Shown one piece after another: positions 1 through 6,202 of a DNA stretch of 8,019 bases (the stretch's first letter is position 1; each line of letters opens with the position of its first letter). The stretch lies in the NCBI GenBank assembly GCA_030426875.1, contig JAUHXI010000061.1:1-8019 (forward strand), written 5' to 3'. This stretch comes from a bacterium (lineage in GTDB: Bacteria; Patescibacteriota; Gracilibacteria; UM-FILTER-43-11). The notes below the pieces were generated by a model that saw nothing but the letters and a program-made list of their open reading frames with translations, ran no database searches and had not been told where the DNA came from. The position numbers and the translations under genes were made by a program.

Positions 1-2
1 CG

Positions 3-50
3 TTTAAAATTGTAAGCCCCGGTGAATTTTTGGAGTTGATTTCATGCTAA
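3..50 (+). CDS. Possible C-terminal tail of an upstream gene (partial)
   Basis: Frame 3 is open from the window edge to a TAA at 48-50 and reads FKIVSPGEFLELISC. It looks like a protein tail, and the pattern 'I-(T/S)-P-x-E-F-L' resembles the C-terminus of some PIN-domain (VapC-like, COG1569) nucleases. If real, it overlaps the 3' end of the convergent CCA gene by 9 bases. Fifteen codons are too few for a firm call, and the PIN suggestion is a guess from the ending only. Confidence 0.25.
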   Translation, partial: FKIVSPGEFLELISC

Positions 51-1376
51 CCCCCTCACAAACCCCTCCGCGTCCTCCTTCGTCGCCACCTCCCCCTCAA
101 TTTGAGCCTCGCGAAGCGCATTTAGAACCTTCTGAATTTTAGGACCCGGCTTCAAACCCGTCAACTCCATGATCTCCTTACCATTCAATTTGGGAGAATA
201 ATGGTCCTCGAGGAGTTTTTCGTTTTTAAAGGCCTCATAATCCTTCATGATTTCTTCATAAAGCGAAAGGTCAATCGGAATACTGCCATGCTCATCACAC
301 CAATGGAGCCGCATCAGATCCTCAAACCACGGGTGGAGGAATAGGTTGACCCGGTGCACCCGTTTCATTTTAGGAATCAAAGCAATCGTCATGTGATGGT
401 CAATCAACCACGCGATTTTAGTGATCATTGCCTTCGGGAATTTGAGCCGCTTTAGGATTTTTTTAGCGATCTGAGCGGACATCTCCGCATGACCATCAAA
501 ACGAATCCGATCGGGCGCGAGTTCAAATGTAGCTGGTTTGCCAATATCATGCAAAAAAACCGCCCAACACAGCTCAATTGAAGCCCATTCATCCGGCAAA
601 TCATGCAACGCCTTAAGTAAGTGATCCAACACATCCCCCTCCTGATGATACTGAATCGGCTGCTCAACCCCCTCCCCCTGCAACAATTCTGGAACCAACT
701 CCTCCATCAACCCCAACTCAATCAACTCCCGCATTGCCCGAGCCCGCGACGGATGAAGCATCATCTTATTGAGCTCATCAGCAATGCGCTCCTTCGAAAC
801 ATCCTTCACCAAATGAGCCAAATCCTGCACCGCTTTTTCCGTCGTAGGATGGTACTTAAAACCAAATTTATTCCGAAAACGAATCGCCCGAAGCAAGCGT
901 AAGTGATCCTCCTTGATCCGCTCATGAGGTTCTCCGATAAAACGCATCAATTTTTTTTGAATGTCTTTCTGACCCTCCACAAAATCAAGCACTTCTTTTT
1001 TAAGCGGGTCATAAAACAGACCATTGATCGTAAAATCCCGCCGCAGCGCATCTTCTTTGGCAGAGGTAAACATCACCGCATCCGGCCGACGCCCATCAGA
1101 ACTGCTCGAATCAGAACGAAAGGTAGCAATCTCAAATTCATGCCCATGAACAATCCCCAAAATCACCCCAAACTGCTTGCCAATCGGAATGGTTTTGGAT
1201 TCCAAATGCATCTCATCCACTATTTTCTCAATCTCATCCGGCGTGGCCGAAGTGGCAATGTCGTAGTCTTTGGGCTCATGCCCCATCAGCAAATCCCGCA
1301 CCGACCCCCCTGCAAAATAAGCTTCAAATCCAGCCTCCCAAAATGTTTTGACGATTTTTATAGCAGTGGATTCCAT
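42..1376 (-). CDS. cca: CCA tRNA nucleotidyltransferase / poly(A) polymerase family protein with HD domain
   Basis: This 444-residue class II nucleotidyltransferase most likely adds or repairs the 3' CCA of tRNAs, using CTP and ATP, in the cytoplasm. The N-terminal polymerase-beta-type head has the G-S loop GGSVRD (residues 23-28) and the metal-binding DYD pair (D37, D39). RRDFTIN (112-118) and DHLRLLRAIRF (157-167) match the family's nucleotide-recognition and neck motifs, and SKERIADEL (194-202) follows. A C-terminal HD phosphohydrolase-like domain is visible: H252, HDIGK at 276-280, H296 and DHH at 326-328. Such HD domains occur in many bacterial CCA enzymes and can carry phosphatase or phosphodiesterase activity. 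Length is normal for an HD-containing member. The ATG at 1376 lies just before the first helix of the head and has no clear Shine-Dalgarno site. The gene is divergent from the aminopeptidase. Poly(A) polymerase or an A-adding half-enzyme cannot be excluded by eye. Confidence 0.94.
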   Translation of the reverse strand: MESTAIKIVKTFWEAGFEAYFAGGSVRDLLMGHEPKDYDIATSATPDEIEKIVDEMHLESKTIPIGKQFGVILGIVHGHEFEIATFRSDSSSSDGRRPDAVMFTSAKEDALRRDFTINGLFYDPLKKEVLDFVEGQKDIQKKLMRFIGEPHERIKEDHLRLLRAIRFRNKFGFKYHPTTEKAVQDLAHLVKDVSKERIADELNKMMLHPSRARAMRELIELGLMEELVPELLQGEGVEQPIQYHQEGDVLDHLLKALHDLPDEWASIELCWAVFLHDIGKPATFELAPDRIRFDGHAEMSAQIAKKILKRLKFPKAMITKIAWLIDHHMTIALIPKMKRVHRVNLFLHPWFEDLMRLHWCDEHGSIPIDLSLYEEIMKDYEAFKNEKLLEDHYSPKLNGKEIMELTGLKPGPKIQKVLNALREAQIEGEVATKEDAEGFVRGLA

Positions 1377-1399
1377 GAGTGTTTTTTGTTTTTTAAATC

Positions 1400-1405
1400 A
1401 TTATG
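1400..1405 (-). promoter_or_regulatory. Weak candidate -10 element for the CCA gene
   Basis: On the minus strand CATAAT matches TATAAT at five of six positions. The predicted start would be near 1393, giving a leader of about 17 bases before the ATG at 1376. The hexamer 17 bases upstream (TCTACC) matches the -35 consensus at only three positions, so this is tentative. Confidence 0.25.
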
Positions 1406-1475
1406 ATTTTAGCATTAGTTTAGGTAGATAGTACACACCTCCTCAGCTAAAAGCCTTTTCCACACAAAAATTTTC

Positions 1476-1484
1476 TGTTAAACT
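1476..1484 (+). promoter_or_regulatory. Extended -10 promoter of the leucyl aminopeptidase gene
   Basis: TGTTAAACT contains the TGn extension followed by TAAACT (four of six to TATAAT). It lies 31 bases before the ATG at 1516, with a predicted start near 1491. The -35 hexamer at 17-base spacing (TTTTCC, 1456-1461) is poor. The same TGn-TAnAnT form precedes three other plus-strand genes here, which raises confidence in it. Confidence 0.4.
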
Positions 1485-1515
1485 ACTCTCGTTTAAAACA
1501 TAAAAAATAAACGTC

Positions 1516-3015
1516 ATGATGACCGTTGCTGAGATCCTCAAATTAACTGAAGTAAAAAATCAAAACCTTCCAACAATTGTAGCGGATTGGAACCACAAAA
1601 AGTATGATGTTCTTTATCTACTTGTCTTTGAAGAAACAGCCAAAGAAATCATGAAAATGTCCCCTCAACTCAGCAAATTAAAACTTACTGGCAAAAAAAC
1701 AGAAACCCACAGCCTCGTGGTAGATGGTCAACTCTGGCGCGTCCGAGGTATCGGGAAGAAAAAAGACATGGACGCTCGGAAGGTACGACGAATGTTTGGA
1801 AAAATGTACATGGGAGGCGAAGCCAGCAAATTGAAAAACATTGGAATCTTGTGTGATGAATTCGAATGGCTTTATTTTGCCGCCATTGGGATTCATGTAG
1901 CAGCCCTAAAACCAGCCATCTTTAAACCGAAAAAAGACCAAAAAAAAGCCCCAGAAGTGGGATTGATCAACACAGCTTTTAAAAACAAGGCGGCTGCCGC
2001 TAAAAAAGAAATCAAGCGAGGAGAGGTAACTGCTGAAGCCAAAAATTTGATGCGAATTTTGGGTGCCACCCCACCCAATAGCCTGAGCACCGAAGCCTAT
2101 AGCCAAGTGGTCGTAAAATTAGCCAAAAAATGGGGAGTTAAGTGCAAGAATGTTTCAGAAAAAGAGCTCAAAAAATATGAACTTTTGAATGCAGTCTCTA
2201 AGGGAAGTGTGCACAATTCTAAACTAATGGTCCTCACCATCCCAGTTAAAGGAAGTGACAAAAATACGGTCGTGGTCGGAAAGGGAATCTGCTACGATTC
2301 AGGGGGTATGCAAGGGAAAGGATCACACATGAAAACCATGAAAGAAGACATGGCTGGAAGTGCCAGTGTATTGGCAACCGTCATGCATATCGTCAAAAAT
2401 AAATTGAAACTCAAAGAAACCACCCACTTTTTAATGCCATTGGCCGAAAACATGATGGGCTCCGAAGCCACCAGAGCCGACGATGTCTGGACAGCAGGCG
2501 ACGGTCAAACGGTGGAAATTGTACACACCGATGCCGAAGGACGATTGGTCATGGGGGATGCCATCTGTTACGCCAAAAACAATTTTAAAAACATCGACAA
2601 AGTGTACACCATTGCTACATTAACGGGTAGTTGCGCTGTAGCTTTAGGCGAAATCTACACTGGCAATTTGTGTAATGATGATGAATTGAGAAATGAAGCC
2701 GTTGAAGCGGGTAAAAAATCAGGGGATTTGGTCTTTACTGGACCCTGGGATTTGGAATATGATGACATGAACAGCCCAGTTGCTGACGTGGCTAATTTGA
2801 GTCAAAAACCACGCGATGGTGGGTGGCTTAAAGCGGGTTATTACTTGGCTCGATTTGTTCCCAAAGATAAAAAAACTGGGGAACACACTGCTAAATTTTG
2901 CCATTTTGACATCGCTGGAGCGATTGATATGGACGCCTCAGGCGCACCACATCGAAAAAAAGGCTTTTCATCTGGAGTGGGAATTGGATACCTTTCTGAA
3001 TTACTGACTAAGTAG
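1516..3015 (+). CDS. pepA: M17 family leucyl aminopeptidase (cytosolic, two-metal)
   Basis: This 499-residue enzyme is predicted to remove N-terminal amino acids from peptides in the cytoplasm, normally as a homohexamer with two metal ions per active site. The N-terminal third (about 1-170) is the divergent M17 accessory domain. The catalytic domain holds GKGICYDSGG (255-264, giving K256 and D261), K268, D278 and TDAEGRL (338-344, giving D339, E341 and R343). These match the metal and catalytic residues known for bovine LAP and E. coli PepA. TLTGS (369-373) and DIAGA (465-469) are further family landmarks. Two oddities stand out: the residue before TDAEGRL is His337, where the classical members have Asn, and the loop between K268 and D278 is one residue shorter than in the classical enzymes. 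The ATG at 1516 is followed by a second ATG, and no Shine-Dalgarno site is seen. The upstream neighbour is divergent and the downstream gene is convergent, so it is probably monocistronic. Confidence 0.93.
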   Translation: MMTVAEILKLTEVKNQNLPTIVADWNHKKYDVLYLLVFEETAKEIMKMSPQLSKLKLTGKKTETHSLVVDGQLWRVRGIGKKKDMDARKVRRMFGKMYMGGEASKLKNIGILCDEFEWLYFAAIGIHVAALKPAIFKPKKDQKKAPEVGLINTAFKNKAAAAKKEIKRGEVTAEAKNLMRILGATPPNSLSTEAYSQVVVKLAKKWGVKCKNVSEKELKKYELLNAVSKGSVHNSKLMVLTIPVKGSDKNTVVVGKGICYDSGGMQGKGSHMKTMKEDMAGSASVLATVMHIVKNKLKLKETTHFLMPLAENMMGSEATRADDVWTAGDGQTVEIVHTDAEGRLVMGDAICYAKNNFKNIDKVYTIATLTGSCAVALGEIYTGNLCNDDELRNEAVEAGKKSGDLVFTGPWDLEYDDMNSPVADVANLSQKPRDGGWLKAGYYLARFVPKDKKTGEHTAKFCHFDIAGAIDMDASGAPHRKKGFSSGVGIGYLSELLTK

Positions 3016-3020
3016 CTTTG

Positions 3021-3059
3021 TTAGCTATTAGCACTGCAAGTTGACGCTCTAATAGCTAA
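3021..3059. repeat. Inverted repeat between convergent genes, possible bidirectional terminator
   Basis: TTAGCTATTAG (3021-3031) and CTAATAGCTAA (3049-3059) are perfect 11-base complements with a 17-base loop. An alternative register pairs 3023-3032 with 3055-3064, because AATAGCT is tandemly repeated on the right side. The element fills the 52-base gap between the aminopeptidase stop and the DUF192 stop, which suits a transcription stop for both. Neither strand has a good T-tract after the stem, so a canonical intrinsic terminator is not shown. A dispersed palindromic repeat is the alternative. Confidence 0.55.
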
Positions 3060-3067
3060 TAGCTGTC

Positions 3068-3514
3068 TTAAAATTCCACTAGGTCCCCGACTTCAATCCC
3101 ATGTTTTTCAGTATAACCAGCGTTGACCTCCAGTACGTATTGGGATTGGGCGTTTGAGCCATAGTTAGGACAGTCATTTCCCCATTCTGGTGGGCAAGGA
3201 GGGACGTTGGTATGGATTTTATTGATGGTTTTGTCGGAGCTGATGAAGAGCATGTCTAAAGGAATGAGGGTGTTTTTCATCCAAAAATTGGGGGCAGCCC
3301 CTGGAGCATAGACAAACAACATGCCTTCATTTTCAGGAAGTTCTTCGCGGTACATCAGACCCTCTCTTTGCTCTTGAACTGTTTCAGCTAGCTCCACTTT
3401 AATTTTTTGCCCATTGATGACAAGTGTTTTTTTAAACTCAACACTCAAAGCAATGAAGGCAATTAAAAAAGCAGCAAAGAAAAGAAAAATGAGTTTTAAA
3501 TGTATTTTGGGCAT
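3068..3514 (-). CDS. DUF192 family protein, membrane-anchored or exported
   Basis: The 148-residue protein has a hydrophobic N-terminal segment (about 6-24) after a short basic start, so it is either anchored in the membrane or exported with the domain outside. The rest is a complete DUF192 domain: ELAET (41-45), GLMYR (52-56), MLF (65-67), FWMKNTLIPLDMLFI (77-91), a loop with C107 and C115, VLEVNAG (127-133) and the terminal GIEVGD (139-144). The family is widespread and its biochemical role is not established. The two loop cysteines are common in family members and could form a disulfide outside the cell. It is the last gene of the minus-strand cluster and begins 14 bases after the two-TM gene stops, so co-transcription is likely. 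The domain call is firm and the function is unknown. Confidence 0.88.
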   Translation of the reverse strand: MPKIHLKLIFLFFAAFLIAFIALSVEFKKTLVINGQKIKVELAETVQEQREGLMYREELPENEGMLFVYAPGAAPNFWMKNTLIPLDMLFISSDKTINKIHTNVPPCPPEWGNDCPNYGSNAQSQYVLEVNAGYTEKHGIEVGDLVEF

Positions 3515-3528
3515 GGTTTTGGTTTTGA

Positions 3529-3849
3529 TTAGTGATTTTTAAAGAACTTTTTAGTTAAAAACTGTAAAACAGTAATGCAAGGAACTAGTAGAAGTAGATA
3601 TAAACCTGTTGCAATGATCAAATATCCAGTGAAATCAACATTTTGACGATTGGGATCATAAAATCCCATTGTTTTACAAAACCATACATCAAATTCGCTT
3701 ACCCCTTTTTCTGCAACACTGACTCCAGCGCAATACCACTGGGCATAAGAACTAAACGCTTGAATCAAGAAATATATAATCAAACCAACTAATAGCAGAC
3801 GGGTCAGAATGTAGGGAATATGCAAGCTATTTTTATCTACTTTTTTCAT
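3529..3849 (-). CDS. Small two-TM membrane protein, unknown function
   Basis: I do not recognise this 106-residue protein. It has a basic start (MKK), a first membrane segment at about 12-32, a loop of about 40 residues, a second segment at about 74-95 and a basic tail (KKFFKNH). The positive-inside rule suggests both ends are cytoplasmic and the loop is outside. The loop has two cysteines (C40 and C58) that could form a disulfide, plus aromatic residues around WYC and VWFC. The gene lies 26 bases after the methyltransferase and 14 bases before the DUF192 gene on the same strand, so the three probably share a transcript. The ATG at 3849 is the first plausible start, and no strong Shine-Dalgarno site is visible. 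Confidence 0.7.
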   Translation of the reverse strand: MKKVDKNSLHIPYILTRLLLVGLIIYFLIQAFSSYAQWYCAGVSVAEKGVSEFDVWFCKTMGFYDPNRQNVDFTGYLIIATGLYLLLLVPCITVLQFLTKKFFKNH

Positions 3850-3875
3850 GCAATGGGCTCCAAAATATATATGAA

Positions 3876-4445
3876 CTAAATCCCCTTTCTCATTATCAAA
3901 ATACCATCATCTCCGTCAATGGGAATCAAAAGTTGGTCGAAGTCATCCAAGTTTGCAATGGCATCGGTCAATGACTTGGTTTTGTGCTGAAAAGCCAGCA
4001 TGTCGTCAAAAATGATCACAGCACCTGGATTGAGACGGGTTTTAACCAGATTCCAAAAATCGAGATAAGACGCTTTTTGACCATCGATGAAAAGCAGGTC
4101 AAATTTTAATGTATCGGGAAGTTGAGGAATGACCGCTCGGGCGTCCCCAAAATGGAATTCAATCACCTCCGAAAAACCAGCCTCTTCCACGTTTTTTTGG
4201 GCTTCCGCAAAGGTGGGGGCACTGTGGTCGATGGTGTATATTTTTCCATCCACACAAGAGGCAGCTTCGGCCATCCAAAGGGTGGAATATCCGTTGGCAC
4301 ATCCAATTTCGAGGATTTTTTTGGGCTTTTTAATCTGAATCATCATGTTCAAAAACTGACCGACCGCCTCGGTGACATTGGGAATGTCATTTTTTTGACC
4401 GTATTGCTTTAAGTTCCGGAGGTAGGTTTTGAGTTCAGGTTTCAT
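3876..4445 (-). CDS. Class I SAM-dependent O-methyltransferase (COG4122-like)
   Basis: The 189-residue protein is a Rossmann-fold methyltransferase of the caffeoyl-CoA/catechol O-methyltransferase type. Motif I is ILEIGCANG (44-52), the SAM-binding glycine loop. The acidic end of strand 2 is in TIDHS (71-75). FIDGQK (119-124) and FDD (146-148) supply D121, D147 and D148, which correspond to the divalent metal ligands of this family. At 189 residues it is slightly short, consistent with a reduced N-terminal helical cap. The substrate cannot be read from the sequence; small hydroxylated aromatics are usual for the family, and bacterial homologues are often of unknown role. It is the first gene of the minus-strand cluster, so the promoter is probably in 4446-4531, where an inverted repeat overlaps a possible -10. 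Confidence 0.87.
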   Translation of the reverse strand: MKPELKTYLRNLKQYGQKNDIPNVTEAVGQFLNMMIQIKKPKKILEIGCANGYSTLWMAEAASCVDGKIYTIDHSAPTFAEAQKNVEEAGFSEVIEFHFGDARAVIPQLPDTLKFDLLFIDGQKASYLDFWNLVKTRLNPGAVIIFDDMLAFQHKTKSLTDAIANLDDFDQLLIPIDGDDGILIMRKGI

Positions 4446-4459
4446 GTTTTATTTTATTC

Positions 4460-4480
4460 AAAATCATTTTACATGATTTT
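4460..4480. repeat. Palindrome over the putative methyltransferase promoter
   Basis: AAAATCAT (4460-4467) and ATGATTTT (4473-4480) are perfect 8-base complements around a 5-base spacer, 15-35 bases upstream of the methyltransferase ATG. On the minus strand it includes TAAAAT (4466-4471), a possible -10, with TTGCCC about 19 bases further upstream. A repressor operator is possible. The AT-rich composition makes a chance palindrome quite plausible too. Confidence 0.35.
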
Positions 4481-4531
4481 TTAAGGGAACGGGCAAAAAA
4501 TAAGTTGGAAATACAGTAAAACCTTGCGGGG

Positions 4532-4560
4532 TTGAAAGCATTTTGTCTAAAGGGTACGAT
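4532..4560 (+). promoter_or_regulatory. Sigma70-type promoter of the nitrilase-family gene
   Basis: TTGAAA (4532-4537, five of six to TTGACA) and TACGAT (4555-4560, four of six to TATAAT) are separated by exactly 17 bases. The predicted start is near 4567, ten bases before a Shine-Dalgarno site. The TTG of the -35 is also the first possible start codon of the open frame, so this promoter argues against that longer start. Confidence 0.5.
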
Positions 4561-4576
4561 GCAACAGAAAGAAATT

Positions 4577-4581
4577 AAGGA
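4577..4581 (+). promoter_or_regulatory. Shine-Dalgarno site deciding the nitrilase start
   Basis: AAGGA lies 7 bases before the ATG at 4589. It is one of the few convincing ribosome binding sites in the window and selects this ATG over the upstream TTG (4532) and ATG (4559). Confidence 0.6.
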
Positions 4582-4588
4582 ACAAAAA

Positions 4589-5341
4589 ATGAACCTCACC
4601 CTCGCTCAACTCTCTATCAGCCACAACATTCAGTCCAACCAAAAACGGATGATGGCTGTTTTAGAATCTGTCAAAGAAAATGAATGGGTAATATTCCCCG
4701 AAGGCATGCTCTCTGGTTATTTTCCTGAAGCCCCTGATTATTTGAAAAAAATAGACCGAGATGCTCTGAGTGAAGCAATGAAAATCATCAAAAATAAGGT
4801 CATCGAAAAAAAATGCCACTGCCTTTTTGGCACCGTTTTGTTCGATGGTGATAAAGCCTTCAATTCAACCATCTATTTTGGGACGGACCAAAAAGAGTTT
4901 ACCTACCGCAAAAACAACCTTTCCACCTTAGACCGCAATCATTTTCAAACAGGAAGCTCACTTGATATTTTTTCAGATGATGGCTTGGATTTTGGCATTC
5001 AAATGTGCCGCGAAAATGCCTTTCCAGAACAATGGAAAGTGCTGAAGAAAAAAGGGGCTAAAATTGCCTTTCACCTGAACCATGCCATTCAAGAATCAGA
5101 TGCCATTCGGAAGCACCTTTTGATTTCTCGCGCCTTCGAAAATCAGTATTTCGTCTGTAGTGTGAACACGTTTTCTAAGACTGGTCCATTGTCATCACTC
5201 CTGATTGCACCAAATGGAGACATTTTGTACGAAGGACCTCTGCATCAAGAAGCCATTTCGTCACATGAGATTGATTTGAATCAGGTTCAAAACACTTACC
5301 TTGAGCAGGAGAGGCGCGATTTGGTGGATCTGGAGTTTTGA
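4589..5341 (+). CDS. Carbon-nitrogen hydrolase (nitrilase superfamily)
   Basis: From the ATG at 4589 the protein has 250 residues and starts MNLTLAQLSI, the usual first strand of the nitrilase fold. The Glu-Lys-Cys triad is in order: E38 in FPEGMLSGY, K108 in YRKNN and C140 in IQMCRENAFPEQW. Members hydrolyse C-N bonds of amides or nitriles in the cytoplasm, often amide metabolites or damaged metabolites. The substrate here cannot be named. FPEGMLSGY and the Arg-Glu after the cysteine place it among amidase or carbamoylase-like branches rather than true nitrilases, but this is only an impression. The open frame can be extended to TTG 4532 (269 residues), but that adds 19 residues unlike the family and overlaps the likely -35 box. 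It is divergent from the methyltransferase cluster, and the AT-rich island begins right after its stop. Confidence 0.88.
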   Translation: MNLTLAQLSISHNIQSNQKRMMAVLESVKENEWVIFPEGMLSGYFPEAPDYLKKIDRDALSEAMKIIKNKVIEKKCHCLFGTVLFDGDKAFNSTIYFGTDQKEFTYRKNNLSTLDRNHFQTGSSLDIFSDDGLDFGIQMCRENAFPEQWKVLKKKGAKIAFHLNHAIQESDAIRKHLLISRAFENQYFVCSVNTFSKTGPLSSLLIAPNGDILYEGPLHQEAISSHEIDLNQVQNTYLEQERRDLVDLEF

Positions 5342-5394
5342 ATGAAAGCCTACAAACCATAAATTTTGATATATATTTTTTAAAAATCCTTAAC

Positions 5395-5422
5395 TTGATA
5401 AATTAAATAAAATTGATATAAT
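5395..5422 (+). promoter_or_regulatory. Strong promoter upstream of the ART-like gene
   Basis: TTGATA (5395-5400, five of six) and a perfect TATAAT (5417-5422) are 16 bases apart. TG at 5414-5415 also makes it an extended -10. The predicted start is near 5429. This is the best promoter in the window. Its position means that translation of the next gene must start after about 5429, which bears on the missing start codon there. The surroundings are very AT-rich, so some match by chance is expected. Confidence 0.6.
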
Positions 5423-5447
5423 TTTTACTTCAATAGATTTACTTTAA

Positions 5448-5585
5448 AAAAATAATTTTATAAGACATTTAAATTTCATTCGCAGGATTAGCGTAGAAGA
5501 TATAGAGGATGGGGATGAGGGAGTACTACTTCATGGCACCTCAATCGAAGCAGTTCATTATGCTTGCGAGCACTCAGAGGCACTG
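5448..5585 (+). other. In-frame upstream extension of the ART-like gene without a canonical start
   Basis: The frame of the gene at 5586 stays open back to a TAA at 5445-5447, adding 46 codons. The last 20 or so look coding and include VLLHGTS (nucleotides 5523-5543), a hydrophobic strand ending in the His-Gly-Thr typical of the first catalytic motif of ADP-ribosyltransferase folds. No ATG, GTG or TTG occurs in this frame. Possible explanations are a non-AUG start (ATT at 5478 or 5487), a one-base loss in the GGGG at 5511-5514 that hides the ATG at 5509, a -1 slip there, or gene decay. With one extra G the protein would start M-G-D-E-G and then VLLHGTS. Confidence 0.55.
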
Positions 5586-6182
5586 ATGCCTCTAGATGGA
5601 TTTTCAACTTTCGCTTCCGACGGTGGGGATAAAGGTCGGTTTTATTTATCAAAAATATTTTTAGACAAAAGAGATAAATATATTTATGACGATGGCAATT
5701 TGGTTACAAGCGGTGAAAGTGCAGCAATTCAATATGCGAGAATAAATGCCAAAAGAAGTTTGGCTTTAAATGAACTAATTCGAATGGGCGTAAAATTAAG
5801 CAGAGAAAAATTAGGCAAAGTTTTTAGCTTTTTATTTGATGGAATAAATGATGGTACTTTTTATCCTGAGGATCAACCAAATATTTTTGATACTGACGAT
5901 GAATCAAATATTTTTTTGAATTTTTGCAATGCATTGAGTGATGATGGAAAGCCCTCTGGAGTGATACTGGCTTTTCCTTCAAGCATCAGAGATGAGTATA
6001 CAGTAGGGCAACTTCCTGACGATAGTATTGGAGATGATTTATACATTCATGCTCCCAATGGTCTCCCTCTCACCGAAGCCATTCAAATCAAACCTTTAGG
6101 AGCTCGGGAGACTCAAGCGCTTGAGAATAGTTTTGAGGGTATTGTCTATCCAGACGTTCTTAAACTGCTTATCGAAGCTTAA
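5586..6182 (+). CDS. Unrecognised protein, possible ADP-ribosyltransferase-like fold; N-terminus probably incomplete at this start
   Basis: No family is recognised with confidence. From ATG 5586 there are 198 residues, with no signal peptide or membrane segment. GRFYLS (17-22) looks like the strand carrying the catalytic Tyr of H-Y-E ADP-ribosyltransferases, followed by a helix with AIQYA (47-51), as in PARP and DUF3990-like folds. A strand GVILAF (125-130) and LTEAIQIKPL (162-171, E164) resemble the late strands carrying the Glu. The matching HGT motif lies upstream of this ATG, in the start-less extension at 5448-5585, so this start would delete the His. If the fold is right, the substrate would be NAD and a toxin, effector or modification role is possible; none of this is shown. 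Composition is AT-rich and unlike the flanking genes, consistent with transfer. The ATG overlaps the TGA of a 25-codon frame from 5509 (TGATG), which may be chance. It ends 20 bases before the zinc-ribbon gene. Confidence 0.6.
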   Translation: MPLDGFSTFASDGGDKGRFYLSKIFLDKRDKYIYDDGNLVTSGESAAIQYARINAKRSLALNELIRMGVKLSREKLGKVFSFLFDGINDGTFYPEDQPNIFDTDDESNIFLNFCNALSDDGKPSGVILAFPSSIRDEYTVGQLPDDSIGDDLYIHAPNGLPLTEAIQIKPLGARETQALENSFEGIVYPDVLKLLIEA

Positions 6183-6187
6183 ACTCG

Positions 6188-6196
6188 TGCTACAAT
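6188..6196 (+). promoter_or_regulatory. Extended -10 promoter giving a leaderless zinc-ribbon mRNA
   Basis: TGCTACAAT has the TGn extension and TACAAT (five of six to TATAAT). The usual seven-base distance from the end of the -10 puts the transcription start at 6203, the A of the ATG itself, so no 5' leader or ribosome binding site would exist. No good -35 hexamer is seen; TTATCG at 16-base spacing matches three of six. Confidence 0.5.
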
Positions 6197-6202
6197 CAAC
6201 CC

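Noticed and set aside
452..1406. Long plus- and minus-strand open frames inside the CCA gene (452-667, 621-902, 903-1406)
   Set aside because: They lie over a gene with clear catalytic motifs; their translations are low-complexity or rich in His, Arg and Pro and show no domain pattern.
1436..1443. CACCTCCT, identical to the anti-Shine-Dalgarno tail of 16S rRNA (AGGAGGTG on the minus strand)
   Set aside because: On the minus strand no start codon follows at proper spacing, only an 11-codon GTG frame placed too close. No rRNA context exists, so probably chance.
4122..4412. Two plus-strand frames opposite the methyltransferase
   Set aside because: Antisense shadows of a gene with a clear SAM-binding motif; neither has a start context or recognisable protein features.
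5509..5586. A 25-codon frame starting ATG 5509 and ending in TGATG at the start of the next gene
   Set aside because: It could be a coupling leader, but the overlapping frame encodes the more convincing HGT strand. It is more useful as a hint of a one-base indel at GGGG 5511-5514.
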